A stretch of 63,898 nucleotides of DNA from Melghiribacillus thermohalophilus (GTDB lineage Bacteria; Bacillota; Bacilli; Bacillales; Alkalibacillaceae). Where the stretch lies: NCBI RefSeq assembly GCF_004342905.1, contig NZ_SMAN01000019.1, positions 1-63,898 on the forward strand. The letters are read 5' to 3'. Positions 17,848 to 26,859 of the stretch are shown piece after piece. Positions within the stretch are counted from its first letter, which is position 1, and every line of letters starts with the position of its first letter. The notes under the pieces were generated by a model, which was given only the letters and a program-made list of their open reading frames with translations, made no database searches and was not told where the DNA came from. Both the position numbers and the translations under genes were made by a program.

Positions 17848-18069
17848 ATGTATGAGCAAGTACAGGAAGTGATTAACAAACTGAGACCATTCTTGCTGCG
17901 TGATGGCGGGGATGTTGAATTAGTAGATGTGGAAGACGGAATTGTTCGTTTAAGACTGATGGGGGCATGCGGCAGCTGCCCAAGCTCAACCATCACATTA
18001 AAAGCTGGAATCGAACGTGCTTTAATTGCTGAGGTGCCTGGAGTACGGGAAGTCGAACAGGTATTTTAA
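17848..18069 (+). CDS. yutI: NifU-like iron-sulfur carrier (YutI)
   Basis: The 73-residue protein is a stand-alone NifU C-terminal (Nfu) domain. It has [19 protein letters not shown] at residues 8-26 and the cluster-binding CGSC at residues 41-44, followed by PSSTITLK. Such proteins carry a 4Fe-4S cluster between two monomers and deliver it to targets. Start is ATG at 17848 after AAAGGAGAAGATGCGCG. The gene is monocistronic, with its own promoter and terminator. Confidence 0.93.
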   Translation: MYEQVQEVINKLRPFLLRDGGDVELVDVEDGIVRLRLMGACGSCPSSTITLKAGIERALIAEVPGVREVEQVF

Positions 18070-18085
18070 TGCATAAACAGATCAT

Positions 18086-18122
18086 GCCCTTGCTATGGAC
18101 GGTGAATAGCAAGGGCATTTTT
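18086..18122 (+). terminator. Terminator of yutI
   Basis: An 11 bp perfect stem (18086-18096 with 18106-18116) is followed by ATTTTT. It reaches the last base of the convergent thrB stop codon. Confidence 0.88.
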
Positions 18123-19045
18123 CATATAGCAGAAACATCAAAGGTATCTACCTTCAATCCATGGGGTTCCACATGAAAAACCTCCCAATTAAACTCTGGA
18201 TACTTCTTTGCCCACTGATCGATTCTCTTTTCGGCTGTCTCATCATCGAACATACTGAGCATTGTAGGTCCTGCTCCACTTAAAAATGTCCCGTAAGCTC
18301 CATGTTGTTCCATCTCATGTTTCATCTTCTCATAATGGGGAATGAACATTTTTCGGTATGGCTGATGGAACAGATCCTGGTCCATCATTTTGCCGAGAAG
18401 CGGGAAATCCTCCTGAAACAGAGCAGCTACCGAGACATTGGCAATGGCACTGGCTTCTACACTGCTCTTAAAGGATAAAGACGCCGGAAGAATTTCCCTG
18501 GATGTTTTCGTTTCCAGTTCAAAATTCGGTATGATACCGGCAAAAGCAACCCTGTGTTTACCTGCATTTGTTTTGATATAAGATAAATTCTGCTGATCAT
18601 AATAGGCTATCACCCATCCCCCAACAATTGAAGGTGCCACATTATCCGGGTGGCCTTCCATTTTCGTGGCATACAGCACCTTTTGATGTTCAGATAGCTG
18701 AAGATTGAGAATTTGATTGGCCAGTTCCACTCCAGCTGCCACTGCCGCTCCGCTGCTGCCCAGTCCTCTGGCAAGAGGTATGTCGCTTTCTAATTCGACT
18801 TCATATGGAGGGAGATCATCATAGCCTGTCTGGTGAGCCACATATAGAGCGCTTTGATAAATCATATTGTCTTTTCCTTCAGGAATTCCCCTTAACCCCT
18901 GTGTAAGCGGGATAAATCTCCACCTGTCAGCTTTTTTGCATCTGATCTTTAAAAAAAGATTCAGGGCGAGACCAATGGAATCAAATCCGGCCCCCAGATT
19001 AGATGTACTTCCCGGTACAGTAATGGTAAATTGTTCGGTCATCAT
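18122..19045 (-). CDS. thrB: Homoserine kinase
   Basis: The 307-residue GHMP kinase has [20 protein letters not shown] at the start, the ATP-binding [16 protein letters not shown] near residue 90, and [15 protein letters not shown] (GHMP motif 3) near 250. It phosphorylates homoserine on the way to threonine. ATG 19045 (followed by a second ATG) lies after GAAGGAGTATTAAACG and overlaps the thrC stop by four bases, so translation is likely coupled. It is the last gene of hom-thrC-thrB. Confidence 0.96.
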   Translation of the reverse strand: MMTEQFTITVPGSTSNLGAGFDSIGLALNLFLKIRCKKADRWRFIPLTQGLRGIPEGKDNMIYQSALYVAHQTGYDDLPPYEVELESDIPLARGLGSSGAAVAAGVELANQILNLQLSEHQKVLYATKMEGHPDNVAPSIVGGWVIAYYDQQNLSYIKTNAGKHRVAFAGIIPNFELETKTSREILPASLSFKSSVEASAIANVSVAALFQEDFPLLGKMMDQDLFHQPYRKMFIPHYEKMKHEMEQHGAYGTFLSGAGPTMLSMFDDETAEKRIDQWAKKYPEFNWEVFHVEPHGLKVDTFDVSAI

Positions 19046-20103
19046 CGTTTAATACTCCTTCTTATGGTATCCATGATGATGGACTGATCGTTTGGGAGCA
19101 CCTTTTTCGAAAAATCACTATGGTCTATGGCAGTGTCAGGATCCTTTAATCCGTTTCCAGTCAGAACGCAGACCGCCGTGCCCCCTTTCCCCAGTTTCTC
19201 TGCTCTACCCGCTTTCATCAATCCTGCGATGGAAGCACAGGATGCCGGTTCAGCAAAGATGCCTTCATGTTTAGCCAGCCAATGATAGGCCTGCAAAATT
19301 TCCTCGTCTGTCACTTCATCAATTTGGCCTCCTGATTCATCAGCAGCCTGGACAGCCCCCTTCCAGCTGGCCGGGTTGCCGATACGTATAGCTGTCGCAA
19401 TCGTTTCTGGCGTTTCAAATACTCGGTTGTGCACGATTGCAGCAGCTCCGCTGGCTTCATATCCCATCATTTTGGGGAGACCAGTACCCATTTGTTGATC
19501 GTATTCTTTAAATCCCTTCCAGTATGCTGTTATGTTTCCGGCATTTCCCACCGGAATGAATAAATAATCTGGTGCATTTCCTAGCTGGTCACAAACCTCA
19601 AATGCTGCTGTTTTCTGTCCTTCAATCCGATAGGGATTAATCGAATTTACCAGGGTAACCGGTTCGGATTCACTTAACTCCTTAACAACCTCAAGCGCTT
19701 CATCAAAATTACCATCAATCGTAAAAATATGAGCACCATGCATAATAGCCTGAGCCAGTTTTCCCTGAGCAATTTTTCCATGGGGAATGACGATTAAACA
19801 TTTTAACCCTGCCCGTGCAGCAAAAGCAGCAGCTGAGGCTGACGTATTTCCGGTTGAGGCACAAATGACAGCTTTCGCACCTTCTTCCATCGCCTTTGCT
19901 ATCGCCATGACCATTCCTCTGTCTTTAAAGGAACCAGTAGGATTTAAACCCTCTACTTTAGCATAAATATTCATGTCCAATTGTTCGGACAGTTTATTCA
20001 GTTTAACCAGCGGCGTGTTTCCTTCGTAAAGGGTAAGTTCCGGTGTAGTCTCATTAACCGGCAAAAATGATTCATAGTGTTTTAAAAGCCCTTCCCAGAC
20101 CAT
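19042..20103 (-). CDS. thrC: Threonine synthase
   Basis: From ATG 20103 (GAGGGGGAACGATACA upstream) the product has 353 residues, the short Bacillus class. An open extension to 20190 is not needed. It has the PLP-binding lysine in [10 protein letters not shown] near residue 60, [14 protein letters not shown] near 85, [15 protein letters not shown] near 190, and the closing [13 protein letters not shown]. It converts O-phosphohomoserine to threonine. It sits between hom and thrB in the expected order. Confidence 0.96.
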   Translation of the reverse strand: MVWEGLLKHYESFLPVNETTPELTLYEGNTPLVKLNKLSEQLDMNIYAKVEGLNPTGSFKDRGMVMAIAKAMEEGAKAVICASTGNTSASAAAFAARAGLKCLIVIPHGKIAQGKLAQAIMHGAHIFTIDGNFDEALEVVKELSESEPVTLVNSINPYRIEGQKTAAFEVCDQLGNAPDYLFIPVGNAGNITAYWKGFKEYDQQMGTGLPKMMGYEASGAAAIVHNRVFETPETIATAIRIGNPASWKGAVQAADESGGQIDEVTDEEILQAYHWLAKHEGIFAEPASCASIAGLMKAGRAEKLGKGGTAVCVLTGNGLKDPDTAIDHSDFSKKVLPNDQSIIMDTIRRSIKR

Positions 20104-20202
20104 TGTATCGTTCCCCCTCATGATTTCCGTGGATGTTTGATTGATAAAGTTCTTTTCAGGCCTTCCGGGATACACGGAAGAAGTCCCCAAAACTTTATAG
20201 AT

Positions 20203-21495
20203 TTAAGCCTGTTCCTCTACCCGGTAAATGCTTTTAAGCTGATGAACGATCGGTAGTTGGTTCAGATTCTCTACTACCTGTTCGAATTGTGCCTTATTGG
20301 CTAGATGAGTGACGATGACAATTTCGGCAGTTTGCTTTTTCTTTTTCGGAAGCTGTAATATTTTATCCAGGCTGATTTCTGCACTGGTGAATATTTTCGT
20401 GATTTCCAGAAAAGTACCTGCTACATCTTCTGCCTCCATCCGAAAAAAGAACTTGGAGTAGATTTCCTCTTTTGCTTTAAGCTGTTTAGCATATTGCGGT
20501 ATGACATAAGAGGTTCCATTTACGCCGAGAACCATATTTTTCACAACACCGACCAGATCAGACACCACCGCAACGGCGGTAGGCAGACTTCCGGCACCAG
20601 GACCGTAAAACATGGTTTCCCCTACAGCGTCTCCATAAACGTACACCGCATTGTATTCATTTTTCACCGACGTTAATGGATGATCCTTCTTCAGCAGAAC
20701 AGGCTCCACACTGACTTCTACTTTATCCTCATCACGAGCAGCCAGCCCGATTAATTTCATTTTATAGCCAAACTGGTCAGCCAGTTTCATATCTTCTGTA
20801 CTGATTTTGCGGATTCCCCGAACTTCTACATCATCTAATTCAACAGGCATTGAAAAAGCTAAGCGGGCCAACAAAGCAATCTTTCTGGCTGCATCCAGCC
20901 CATCAACATCTGAAGAAGGGTCAGCTTCAGCGTATCCAAGTTCCTGAGCTTCCGCTAATACATCTTCAAAACCCCGTTCATCTTCATCCATTTTTGTCAA
21001 AATATAATTGGTTGTTCCATTGACAATCCCCATTAATTTATGAAGGCGGTCCGATACAAGTCCCTCTTTCAGGGACCGCAAAATGGGTATTCCCCCGGCA
21101 ACACTGGCTTCATAAAACATATCCAGCCCTTTTTCCCTGGCGAGTTCAGTTAATTCAAGGCCATACTCAGCCAGCATATCTTTATTAGCGGTTACCACAT
21201 GCTTGCCATTCTCAAGAGACCTCTTTACAAGGTGATAGGCCTCATCGATCCCCCCCATTACTTCTATCACGATTTGAATCTCTTCATTCTCAACGATATC
21301 ATCACTGCTCGTTGTCAACAAATCCGGGTCCACTTGAACATTCCGCTTCTTATGGATATCGTTGACGAGTATTTTCATAATTTCCAGTTCACATCCGGTC
21401 TGATGGTGTAATTCTTTTTGATGGTTTTGCAGGATTTTTACCACTCCAGCTCCAACTGTACCGAGTCCGCACAGGCCGATTTTCATTCTTTGCAC
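20203..21495 (-). CDS. hom: Homoserine dehydrogenase with ACT domain
   Basis: The 430-residue protein has an NAD(P)-binding GLCGLGTVGAGVV at the start, the catalytic domain with VTANKDMLAEYG near 105, GIVNGTTNYILTKM near 165 and YAEADPSSDVDGLDAARK near 200, and a C-terminal ACT domain (about 350-428) for threonine feedback. GTG at 21495 follows AAGGGGGAATAGACCA. It reduces aspartate semialdehyde to homoserine. First gene of the operon; no T-box or other leader element was found. Confidence 0.96.
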   Translation of the reverse strand: MQRMKIGLCGLGTVGAGVVKILQNHQKELHHQTGCELEIMKILVNDIHKKRNVQVDPDLLTTSSDDIVENEEIQIVIEVMGGIDEAYHLVKRSLENGKHVVTANKDMLAEYGLELTELAREKGLDMFYEASVAGGIPILRSLKEGLVSDRLHKLMGIVNGTTNYILTKMDEDERGFEDVLAEAQELGYAEADPSSDVDGLDAARKIALLARLAFSMPVELDDVEVRGIRKISTEDMKLADQFGYKMKLIGLAARDEDKVEVSVEPVLLKKDHPLTSVKNEYNAVYVYGDAVGETMFYGPGAGSLPTAVAVVSDLVGVVKNMVLGVNGTSYVIPQYAKQLKAKEEIYSKFFFRMEAEDVAGTFLEITKIFTSAEISLDKILQLPKKKKQTAEIVIVTHLANKAQFEQVVENLNQLPIVHQLKSIYRVEEQA

Positions 21496-21558
21496 TGGTC
21501 TATTCCCCCTTACCGTTTGTGTCTTTGATATATATACATACGTTTATATATAGTGGAC

Positions 21559-21587
21559 ATTATAACGCTGTTTTTCCCGGACCGCAA
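21559..21587 (-). promoter_or_regulatory. Promoter of hom-thrC-thrB
   Basis: On the minus strand TTGCGG (21582-21587), a 17-base spacer and a consensus TATAAT (21559-21564) lie 64 bases upstream of hom. Confidence 0.65.
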
Positions 21588-21599
21588 CAGCTGGTTGGT

Positions 21600-21878
21600 A
21601 ATTTTCGAAAGAAATTCTTTTAATTTTATATCAGATGGAGCATAAGCAATAGAATGATAAGGGAATTGTCGTCATCCCATTTGGGGCCATCAGATTAAGA
21701 TAGGTTCAGGTGAGGTGATTTGAACACGAATCGAGATGTCAGCACCGGCCTACAGGGGGGATTTACATGAACCTATGGGGATGAAACAGTGATTGCGTAT
21801 GAGTCTTGCATGAACAATGAAACTGCCTGGATATTCAGAGCGTGTTTGAATCATTCTGATAGCAGATTTTCTCAATAT
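21600..21878. other. Gene-poor spacer between hom and the hydroxyacid dehydrogenase gene
   Basis: No gene, riboswitch or repeat is recognised. One tiny plus-strand frame (TTG at 21720, 16 codons) has a GGTGAGGTGAT ribosome-binding-like sequence, but nothing else supports it. Confidence 0.4.
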
Positions 21879-21911
21879 AAAAAAGTGCCCCTATCATTTA
21901 TCCAGGGACAC
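21879..21911 (-). terminator. Terminator of the hydroxyacid dehydrogenase gene
   Basis: GTGTCCCT pairs with AGGGGCAC (one G-U pair) and is followed by six T on the minus strand, six bases after the stop. Confidence 0.85.
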
Positions 21912-21917
21912 CTCTCT

Positions 21918-22883
21918 TTAAGTAACCGGGGTTTTCGGTTTTTTTCCGTTTAAAACGAGTTCGATATTTTCCAGTGCCAGTTTCATCATTTGGTAGCGAG
22001 TATCCTTTGTAGCGGATCCGATATGGGGAAGTGCGGTAACATTGTCTAGCTGAAGAAGGGGATGATCCTTGCCAATCGGCTCATGCTGAAAGACGTCCAG
22101 GCCCGCTGCCAGTATTTTCCCTTCTTTCAAAGCTTCATATAAATCTTGTTCATTAACGGTTCCCCCGCGGGATGTATTAATAAAAATGGCTGTATGCTTC
22201 ATCTTCTGAAAAGCCTTTCTGTCAAAAAGCCCCTCTGTTTCCCGGGTAAGGGGAGTCATGCAGACGACAAAGTCCGACTGTTCAAGCAGATCCTCAAAAG
22301 GGACATAAGTTGCACCGATCCTTTTTTCTGCATCCGGTCTACGCCTTCGATTATGATAGAGTACATTCATGTGAAAGCCTTTTGCCCGGTGGGCAACAGC
22401 CTCTCCGATACGGCCCATTCCAACAATACCGATCGTTTTATGATGGACATCCGTTCCGGCCATGAAAAGCGGAGACCAGGTTGTCCATTTGTCTTCTCTG
22501 ATGTATTGATTGGCTTCCACCAGCCTTCTCGCTGCAGCTAAAAGTAAAGCAAAGGTTAAATCAGCTGTGGATTCAGTCAGTACGTCAGGAGTATTGGTTA
22601 CGATAATTCCTTTTTTATGGGCATATTCGACATCAATATTATCGTACCCTACTGCCATATTGGCGATAATTTTAAGATGTTTCCCGTTGTCCATCAGCTC
22701 CTGGTCCACCACATCCGTCAATGTCGTAAAAATTGCATCAGCCTGTTTGAGTTGCTGAAAAAGTTCTGTCCGGGATACAGGCAAATCTTCATAAGGCCAC
22801 ATCTGGATGTCCCATTGGTCTTTATAGGGCATCCATATTTTTTCTGGAATTTTTCTTGCCATATATACTCTGGGCCTGGACAT
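21918..22883 (-). CDS. D-2-hydroxyacid dehydrogenase, probable glyoxylate/hydroxypyruvate reductase
   Basis: The 321-residue protein is a full-length D-isomer-specific 2-hydroxyacid dehydrogenase. The NAD-binding motif GIVGMGRIGEAVA lies near residue 150, the catalytic Arg in NTSRGGTVNEQ near 232, Glu in the LDVFQHEP region near 260, and His in LPHIGSAT near 283. ATG 22883 follows TGGAGGGATTGTG. Similarity in style is greatest to glyoxylate reductase (GyaR), but substrate cannot be read from sequence. The gene stands alone between hom and yutH, with its own terminator. Confidence 0.88.
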   Translation of the reverse strand: MSRPRVYMARKIPEKIWMPYKDQWDIQMWPYEDLPVSRTELFQQLKQADAIFTTLTDVVDQELMDNGKHLKIIANMAVGYDNIDVEYAHKKGIIVTNTPDVLTESTADLTFALLLAAARRLVEANQYIREDKWTTWSPLFMAGTDVHHKTIGIVGMGRIGEAVAHRAKGFHMNVLYHNRRRRPDAEKRIGATYVPFEDLLEQSDFVVCMTPLTRETEGLFDRKAFQKMKHTAIFINTSRGGTVNEQDLYEALKEGKILAAGLDVFQHEPIGKDHPLLQLDNVTALPHIGSATKDTRYQMMKLALENIELVLNGKKPKTPVT

Positions 22884-22945
22884 CACAATCCCTCCATAAA
22901 TGGTTTGATTTCATCTTATCATACCTTGACTGATGAACCAATTAT

Positions 22946-23935
22946 CTATAACCAGGATATACGGGGAATCGATGGATCCTCTTGAAACCATTCTTCATGT
23001 AAATCCTTTAAACATTGTTCATATGTGGATTGCAAGCGAAGCATGCGCTCCAATTCTTTATATTCCCTACTGGAAAACTGACCATTTGCTAAAACCTTCT
23101 TCGTATGATCAATAAAATGCACCGGAAAAAGCAATCTTGAAAATACCAGTCTTTTGCCGAATACGGATAAGGAACGTTTTCCTTCATAATTCCGCAGGGC
23201 ATGACGTATGTATGGAAATGCCCTCTTGCCTTTGCGAAGGGTAAAGTAACGAAACAGTTCAGCTAGATCTCGGGCTGGGTGGTCATGGACCATCTGAAAG
23301 GGAAGAATAAATCCGCGATTAGGGAAAGGAAAAATTCGTTTCATAGCGAAAACCGGCTGATCCATCCATGTCAGACGCTGGTCCCTTTCACTTTCACTCA
23401 AAAATTGCAAGGCATTTTCCCCCAGACCGATATAATAAAAACAAGTTTCTATCCACAGCCTTTTCCACGGTTCCGTTTTGGAGGAATCCATTTGATTGAT
23501 GAGGTCTTCTTTCGTTTGTTCCACCTGATCAATCATCTGTTCCCAATATTGTTTCCACTTTCCATAACGGTTGATAAATTCGGGCGTATAAGGATATGTT
23601 CTCCCCGCTTCATGAAAATGCGCAAGGAAGGAACCCATATCCTTGTATTCATCCTCCAATCGTTCCTTTGCAAAACAGATATAAATAATCTTGCCCCGTT
23701 CGACGTGAACCAAAAATGAACCGATGTCAGAGTAGACAGGAACAGCGACATGGGAAAATCCCCTTTGCTGCAAAAAACTAGTTACCATATATTGCTCATA
23801 AAGCATTTGTTCTGTGATATGCTTTCCTGATCTCACAATGATGTATCCTTCGTCCACTCTGTAGACATCCAGTTCTGGATATCGTACTTTTCCTTTAACT
23901 CGAAACGAATAATATCTCCCGAGATCTTCTATCAC
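22946..23935 (-). CDS. yutH: Spore coat-associated protein YutH, kinase-like fold
   Basis: The protein belongs to the YutH/CotS-type family of spore coat proteins distantly related to aminoglycoside phosphotransferases. Visible landmarks are DVYRVDEGYIIVR near the N-terminus, FLAHFHEAGRTYPYTPEF in the middle, and MVHDHPARDLAELFRY near residue 215, in the place of the kinase active site. GTG at 23935 follows AAGGGGGATATGGA and gives 329 residues. ATG at 23980 (344 residues) has only a weak site. The position next to yutG and hom agrees with B. subtilis. Expression in the mother cell is expected, but no sigma-K promoter was assigned. Confidence 0.82.
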   Translation of the reverse strand: MIEDLGRYYSFRVKGKVRYPELDVYRVDEGYIIVRSGKHITEQMLYEQYMVTSFLQQRGFSHVAVPVYSDIGSFLVHVERGKIIYICFAKERLEDEYKDMGSFLAHFHEAGRTYPYTPEFINRYGKWKQYWEQMIDQVEQTKEDLINQMDSSKTEPWKRLWIETCFYYIGLGENALQFLSESERDQRLTWMDQPVFAMKRIFPFPNRGFILPFQMVHDHPARDLAELFRYFTLRKGKRAFPYIRHALRNYEGKRSLSVFGKRLVFSRLLFPVHFIDHTKKVLANGQFSSREYKELERMLRLQSTYEQCLKDLHEEWFQEDPSIPRISWL

Positions 23936-24077
23936 TCCATATCCCCCTTTTTGTATCGAGAAAAGTGGAGTAAACCACATTTCCAGTCAAATTGCCTTGA
24001 AAGATTTATATCACTTCATGGTTTATAATAGATATATATGTATTAGATGAACTTTCAATGATTAAGGGTGATGAGAA

Positions 24078-24566
24078 ATGAAAACACTGGAAAAAAAATC
24101 GAGAGAATGGCTGGAAGAACGTGGGGTAACGGTCAAAGATATTGCTGAATTAGTATATTTCCTTCAGTCTCCTTATCATGAACACTTAACAATGGATGAA
24201 TGCCTGTACAACGTAGAAAAGGTGTTAAAAAAGCGGGAAGTGCAAAACGCGATTTTAACGGGTATTCAGCTGGATATACTCGCCGAGCAAGAGATGCTCG
24301 AGGAGCCCTTGCAGACTGCTATTTCAAAAGATGAGGGATTATATGGTGTAGATGAAGTGATTGCATTATCGATTGTCAATGTGTACGGATCGATTGGCTT
24401 TACGAATTATGGCTATATTGATAAACAAAAACCTGGGATTTTAAAAGTTTTAAATGATAAATCAAACGGTTTTTGCCATACATTTTTAGATGACATTGTA
24501 GGTGCGATCGCTGCTGCTGCATCCAGCAGGCTTGCCCACAGTTATGAGGAAGAAGACGAAGAATGA
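24078..24566 (+). CDS. yutG: Phosphatidylglycerophosphatase A-like protein (YutG)
   Basis: The 162-residue PgpA-family protein is of the compact Firmicutes type. It contains DEGLYGVDEVIALSIVNVYGSIGFTNYGYIDK (about 95-125), with the acidic and Gly-rich segments of the family, and the C-terminal TFLDDIVGAIAAAASSRLAH. Only weak hydrophobicity is seen, unlike proteobacterial PgpA. The inferred reaction is dephosphorylation of phosphatidylglycerophosphate, but this subgroup is poorly characterised. Start is ATG at 24078. It is divergent from yutH. Confidence 0.88.
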   Translation: MKTLEKKSREWLEERGVTVKDIAELVYFLQSPYHEHLTMDECLYNVEKVLKKREVQNAILTGIQLDILAEQEMLEEPLQTAISKDEGLYGVDEVIALSIVNVYGSIGFTNYGYIDKQKPGILKVLNDKSNGFCHTFLDDIVGAIAAAASSRLAHSYEEEDEE

Positions 24567-24591
24567 AAAGTTTCTCTATAAAATTATAAAA

Positions 24592-24614
24592 GGCAGACCT
24601 TTTTGGGGTCTGCC
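24592..24614. terminator. Terminator between convergent yutG and the rhodanese/MBL gene
   Basis: GGCAGACC and GGTCTGCC (24592-24599 with 24607-24614) form an 8 bp stem with a T-rich loop between the two convergent stops. Confidence 0.7.
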
Positions 24615-24630
24615 GCTTTCAATTGGTCAA

Positions 24631-25761
24631 TTAAGCCGTGTGGTGAGCCGCACAGCGGTTTGGCCCGATTTCAAGTTCAAGCTGTTCATCTTCGGTAGCT
24701 TCTTTTTCTCCGCGGTTAATCGCAATGATATCTTCAAAGTTTGGAGGAGTTTCCGTGCTTGCAGAAGCGGCTACTTTTTCAACAAATTCAGCTTCATCAT
24801 GATCATTCATCATGTCATTGCGCTTGCGGATGACACCAAGGGTTTCACCGATATAACCGTCTGCATTGGATTCATCGTCATAATCTGCATAGTGGGCAGG
24901 AAGAACGACGACATCGTCAGCGATTTCAGAAATTTTGTTGTAAATGGTGTCATATAAATCTTTCGCCCATTCACGAACTTTTCCGCCAAGGTCTGGGCGT
25001 CCAAGACCGCCGACAAAGATGGTATCTCCTGAGAATAGCAGTTTGTCATTGACAAGGAATGAAACACTTCCTGGTGTATGTCCAGGTGTTTTAACGGCAA
25101 GTACTTCAAGAGTTACGTTTTCAAATTTGACAACTTCATTTTCTTCAAATGGTTCGTGATCAAACTTCGCGCCTTCACTCTTCATCAGATAGTATTTAGC
25201 ACCCGTTTTTTCTGCCAGTTGCTTACCGCCGGAAATGTGGTCGGCATGAAGGTGAGAGTCACCAATATTTGTAATTTTAACACCATCTTCTTCTGCAGCT
25301 TCTAGATATACATCAATATTGCGGGCAGGATCAATAATCATCGCTTCTTTTCCAGAAACGATCATGTAAGACAGGCATCCTTTACCCATACGAATGAACT
25401 GATACACTTTCAAGTTTTCATCTTGATAAACTTTAACCTTACGCAGGTGTGCACTCCATGCTTTCATACCACCTTCAAGGTATGAAACATTGGTCCTTCC
25501 AGCTTCTTCAAGCATTTCTGCAACCATTTTAGAAGATCCTTCTTTTGCACATACAACTAATACATCTTTATTTTCTGGAATTTTGCCTAAAATAGCATCT
25601 ACTCCATCAATTAAATCAAAATATGGTACGTTGATGGATTCGATATTTTCTCCTTCGATTTTCCAGTCTTTGTACTCTGAACTATTTCGCACATCAAGAA
25701 TGAACAATTCATCTTTTTTCGCCACTTTTTCTGCTACCTGTGCAGCTGTTAAAGATTTCAT
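24631..25761 (-). CDS. Rhodanese / metallo-beta-lactamase fusion, probable persulfide dioxygenase-sulfurtransferase
   Basis: The 376-residue protein has an N-terminal rhodanese domain (about 1-110) with the DVRNSSEYKDWKIEGE entry and a catalytic cysteine in VVCAKEGSS near 71. The C-terminal domain (about 118-300) is a metallo-beta-lactamase fold with SHLHADH near 168, KTPGHTPGS near 223 and FSGDTIF near 243. This is the architecture of persulfide-detoxifying enzymes. The tail ends NRCAAHHTA. Start is ATG at 25761 after GAGGGGGAAATGTGTC. An ATACCC-N4-GGGTAT dyad upstream is the type bound by CstR persulfide sensors, which supports the sulfide role. Confidence 0.88.
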   Translation of the reverse strand: MKSLTAAQVAEKVAKKDELFILDVRNSSEYKDWKIEGENIESINVPYFDLIDGVDAILGKIPENKDVLVVCAKEGSSKMVAEMLEEAGRTNVSYLEGGMKAWSAHLRKVKVYQDENLKVYQFIRMGKGCLSYMIVSGKEAMIIDPARNIDVYLEAAEEDGVKITNIGDSHLHADHISGGKQLAEKTGAKYYLMKSEGAKFDHEPFEENEVVKFENVTLEVLAVKTPGHTPGSVSFLVNDKLLFSGDTIFVGGLGRPDLGGKVREWAKDLYDTIYNKISEIADDVVVLPAHYADYDDESNADGYIGETLGVIRKRNDMMNDHDEAEFVEKVAASASTETPPNFEDIIAINRGEKEATEDEQLELEIGPNRCAAHHTA

Positions 25762-25805
25762 GACACATTTCCCCCTCTTGACATATAATGTATGTTGTAA
25801 TACCT

Positions 25806-25821
25806 ATACCCCTTTGGGTAT
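25806..25821. promoter_or_regulatory. CstR/CsoR-type operator
   Basis: ATACCC-CTTT-GGGTAT is a perfect 6-4-6 dyad of the kind recognised by the DUF156 repressors CsoR and CstR. It sits 45 bases upstream of the rhodanese/MBL gene. Overlap with a TTGATA -35-like box at about 25817-25822 is compatible with repression. Confidence 0.7.
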
Positions 25822-25875
25822 CAATCTGTTTTTAATATTAAATGATATTTTCAATACTGTCAAGAGGGAAACATT

Positions 25876-25923
25876 AAAAAACCTGATGACAGAGAAAACT
25901 GCTTTTTTCCCCGACTCATCAGG
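25876..25923 (-). terminator. Terminator of yutE
   Basis: CCTGATGA (25882-25889) pairs with TCATCAGG (25916-25923), and six T follow on the minus strand. A T run also follows on the plus strand. Confidence 0.75.
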
Positions 25924-25938
25924 CTTTTTTGTGCTTTT

Positions 25939-26385
25939 TTATGACTTTCCGTCATTCCCAAAAGCAGACACAGGACCTAATTCATCATCTAAATATTTGC
26001 GTATTCTTCCGCTAAATGATTTGAGGGAAGGCATGTGTAACCGAAACACCTCAATGATATGGCCGTGATCAACCTCCAGATAATGGTGAACCAGCATTTT
26101 CCGAATGTTAATAACTGCTTTATAAGCATGACATTCATCCCCAGGCAAAACCTGTTCATCCACTAAAATATCTACAATATCTTCATAACTACCGGGGTCT
26201 CTCATGATAAATCCGTCAATCATCATGTTGCCAACATCAATAATAGCTTCTATGGACATCTGCGCAATCCGTTCCAGAGCTAAACTTGCTAAGTCAGTGG
26301 AAAACTCATGCTGTTCAAAAGTATCCAGCAATCCATCGAGGTATTGTAATGTTTGTTCCATTTTTTTTCTGTCAACAAAATACAT
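25939..26385 (-). CDS. yutE: HepT-like domain protein (DUF86), YutE
   Basis: The 148-residue, mostly helical protein has the HepT/DUF86 arrangement, including LALERIAQMSIEAIIDVGNMMI near residue 37 and RKMLVHHY near 96, which fits the Rx4HxY motif of HepT-type ribonucleases. HepT is normally the toxin of MntA-HepT pairs, but no minimal nucleotidyltransferase gene is adjacent here, as with yutE of B. subtilis. A housekeeping RNase-like role is possible but unproven. Start is ATG at 26385 after GGAGGGAGTCACG. Confidence 0.85.
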   Translation of the reverse strand: MYFVDRKKMEQTLQYLDGLLDTFEQHEFSTDLASLALERIAQMSIEAIIDVGNMMIDGFIMRDPGSYEDIVDILVDEQVLPGDECHAYKAVINIRKMLVHHYLEVDHGHIIEVFRLHMPSLKSFSGRIRKYLDDELGPVSAFGNDGKS

Positions 26386-26542
26386 CGTGACTCCCTCCGT
26401 ATAATCATGGATATGTTATGCCTTTTAACATCTTATCACAGTTTTCTCCGGGAAAGAATAAACTTATATTTACGGAAAGGGAAGATCTCTGGTATGATGA
26501 TAACAAATGTCATGATTGTTTCTGGAAGTGGAGGACGTTGTT

Positions 26543-26812
26543 ATGTCAAACGAACACACGTTTTTATATGATGAGATAGAACGCGCAGAAATACGATATG
26601 TCAGTTTTATGGGAGAGGCAACCCGCTATGATCTGGCGATCATTCAAACAGACCGTTACTACGGAAAATCCATTGTACTGAATATTCAGGGCAATCGTTT
26701 TGCCATCATCGGTCAGGATGACTTGAAAGAGCCTGGCTATCTGGAACATGCCTTTAATTTATCGGAAATCGAAGCCGAGGAATTGAAAGAATTTTTAACG
26801 GAAGTGATTTAA
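26543..26812 (+). CDS. DUF3055 family protein
   Basis: The 89-residue cytoplasmic protein starts at ATG 26543 after GTGGAGGACGTTGTT. An in-frame start at 26516 lies upstream of the binding site and is rejected. Diagnostic segments are RYVSFMGEATRYDLAI near residue 20, TDRYYGKSIVLN near 40 and EPGYLEHAFNL near 65. The family is restricted to Bacillales and has no known function. An extended -10 promoter (TGGTATGAT, near 26490-26498) precedes it. The following gene begins 48 bases downstream and is probably co-transcribed. Confidence 0.85.
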   Translation: MSNEHTFLYDEIERAEIRYVSFMGEATRYDLAIIQTDRYYGKSIVLNIQGNRFAIIGQDDLKEPGYLEHAFNLSEIEAEELKEFLTEVI

Positions 26813-26859
26813 TGAACAACACCTCCTTTGTCCATACTAATGGAAAAGGAGGTTATATA

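Noticed and set aside
21496-21560. Search for a T-box or threonine attenuator before hom
   Set aside because: Only a promoter and about 60 bases of leader are present; no T-box core (GGGTGG-ACCGCG type) is seen.
21720-21770. TTG-started 16-codon frame after GGTGAGGTGAT
   Set aside because: Too short, no family, and no downstream gene on that strand for a leader peptide to regulate.
25939-26385. MntA-HepT toxin-antitoxin system
   Set aside because: Only the HepT-like partner exists; neighbouring genes are unrelated.
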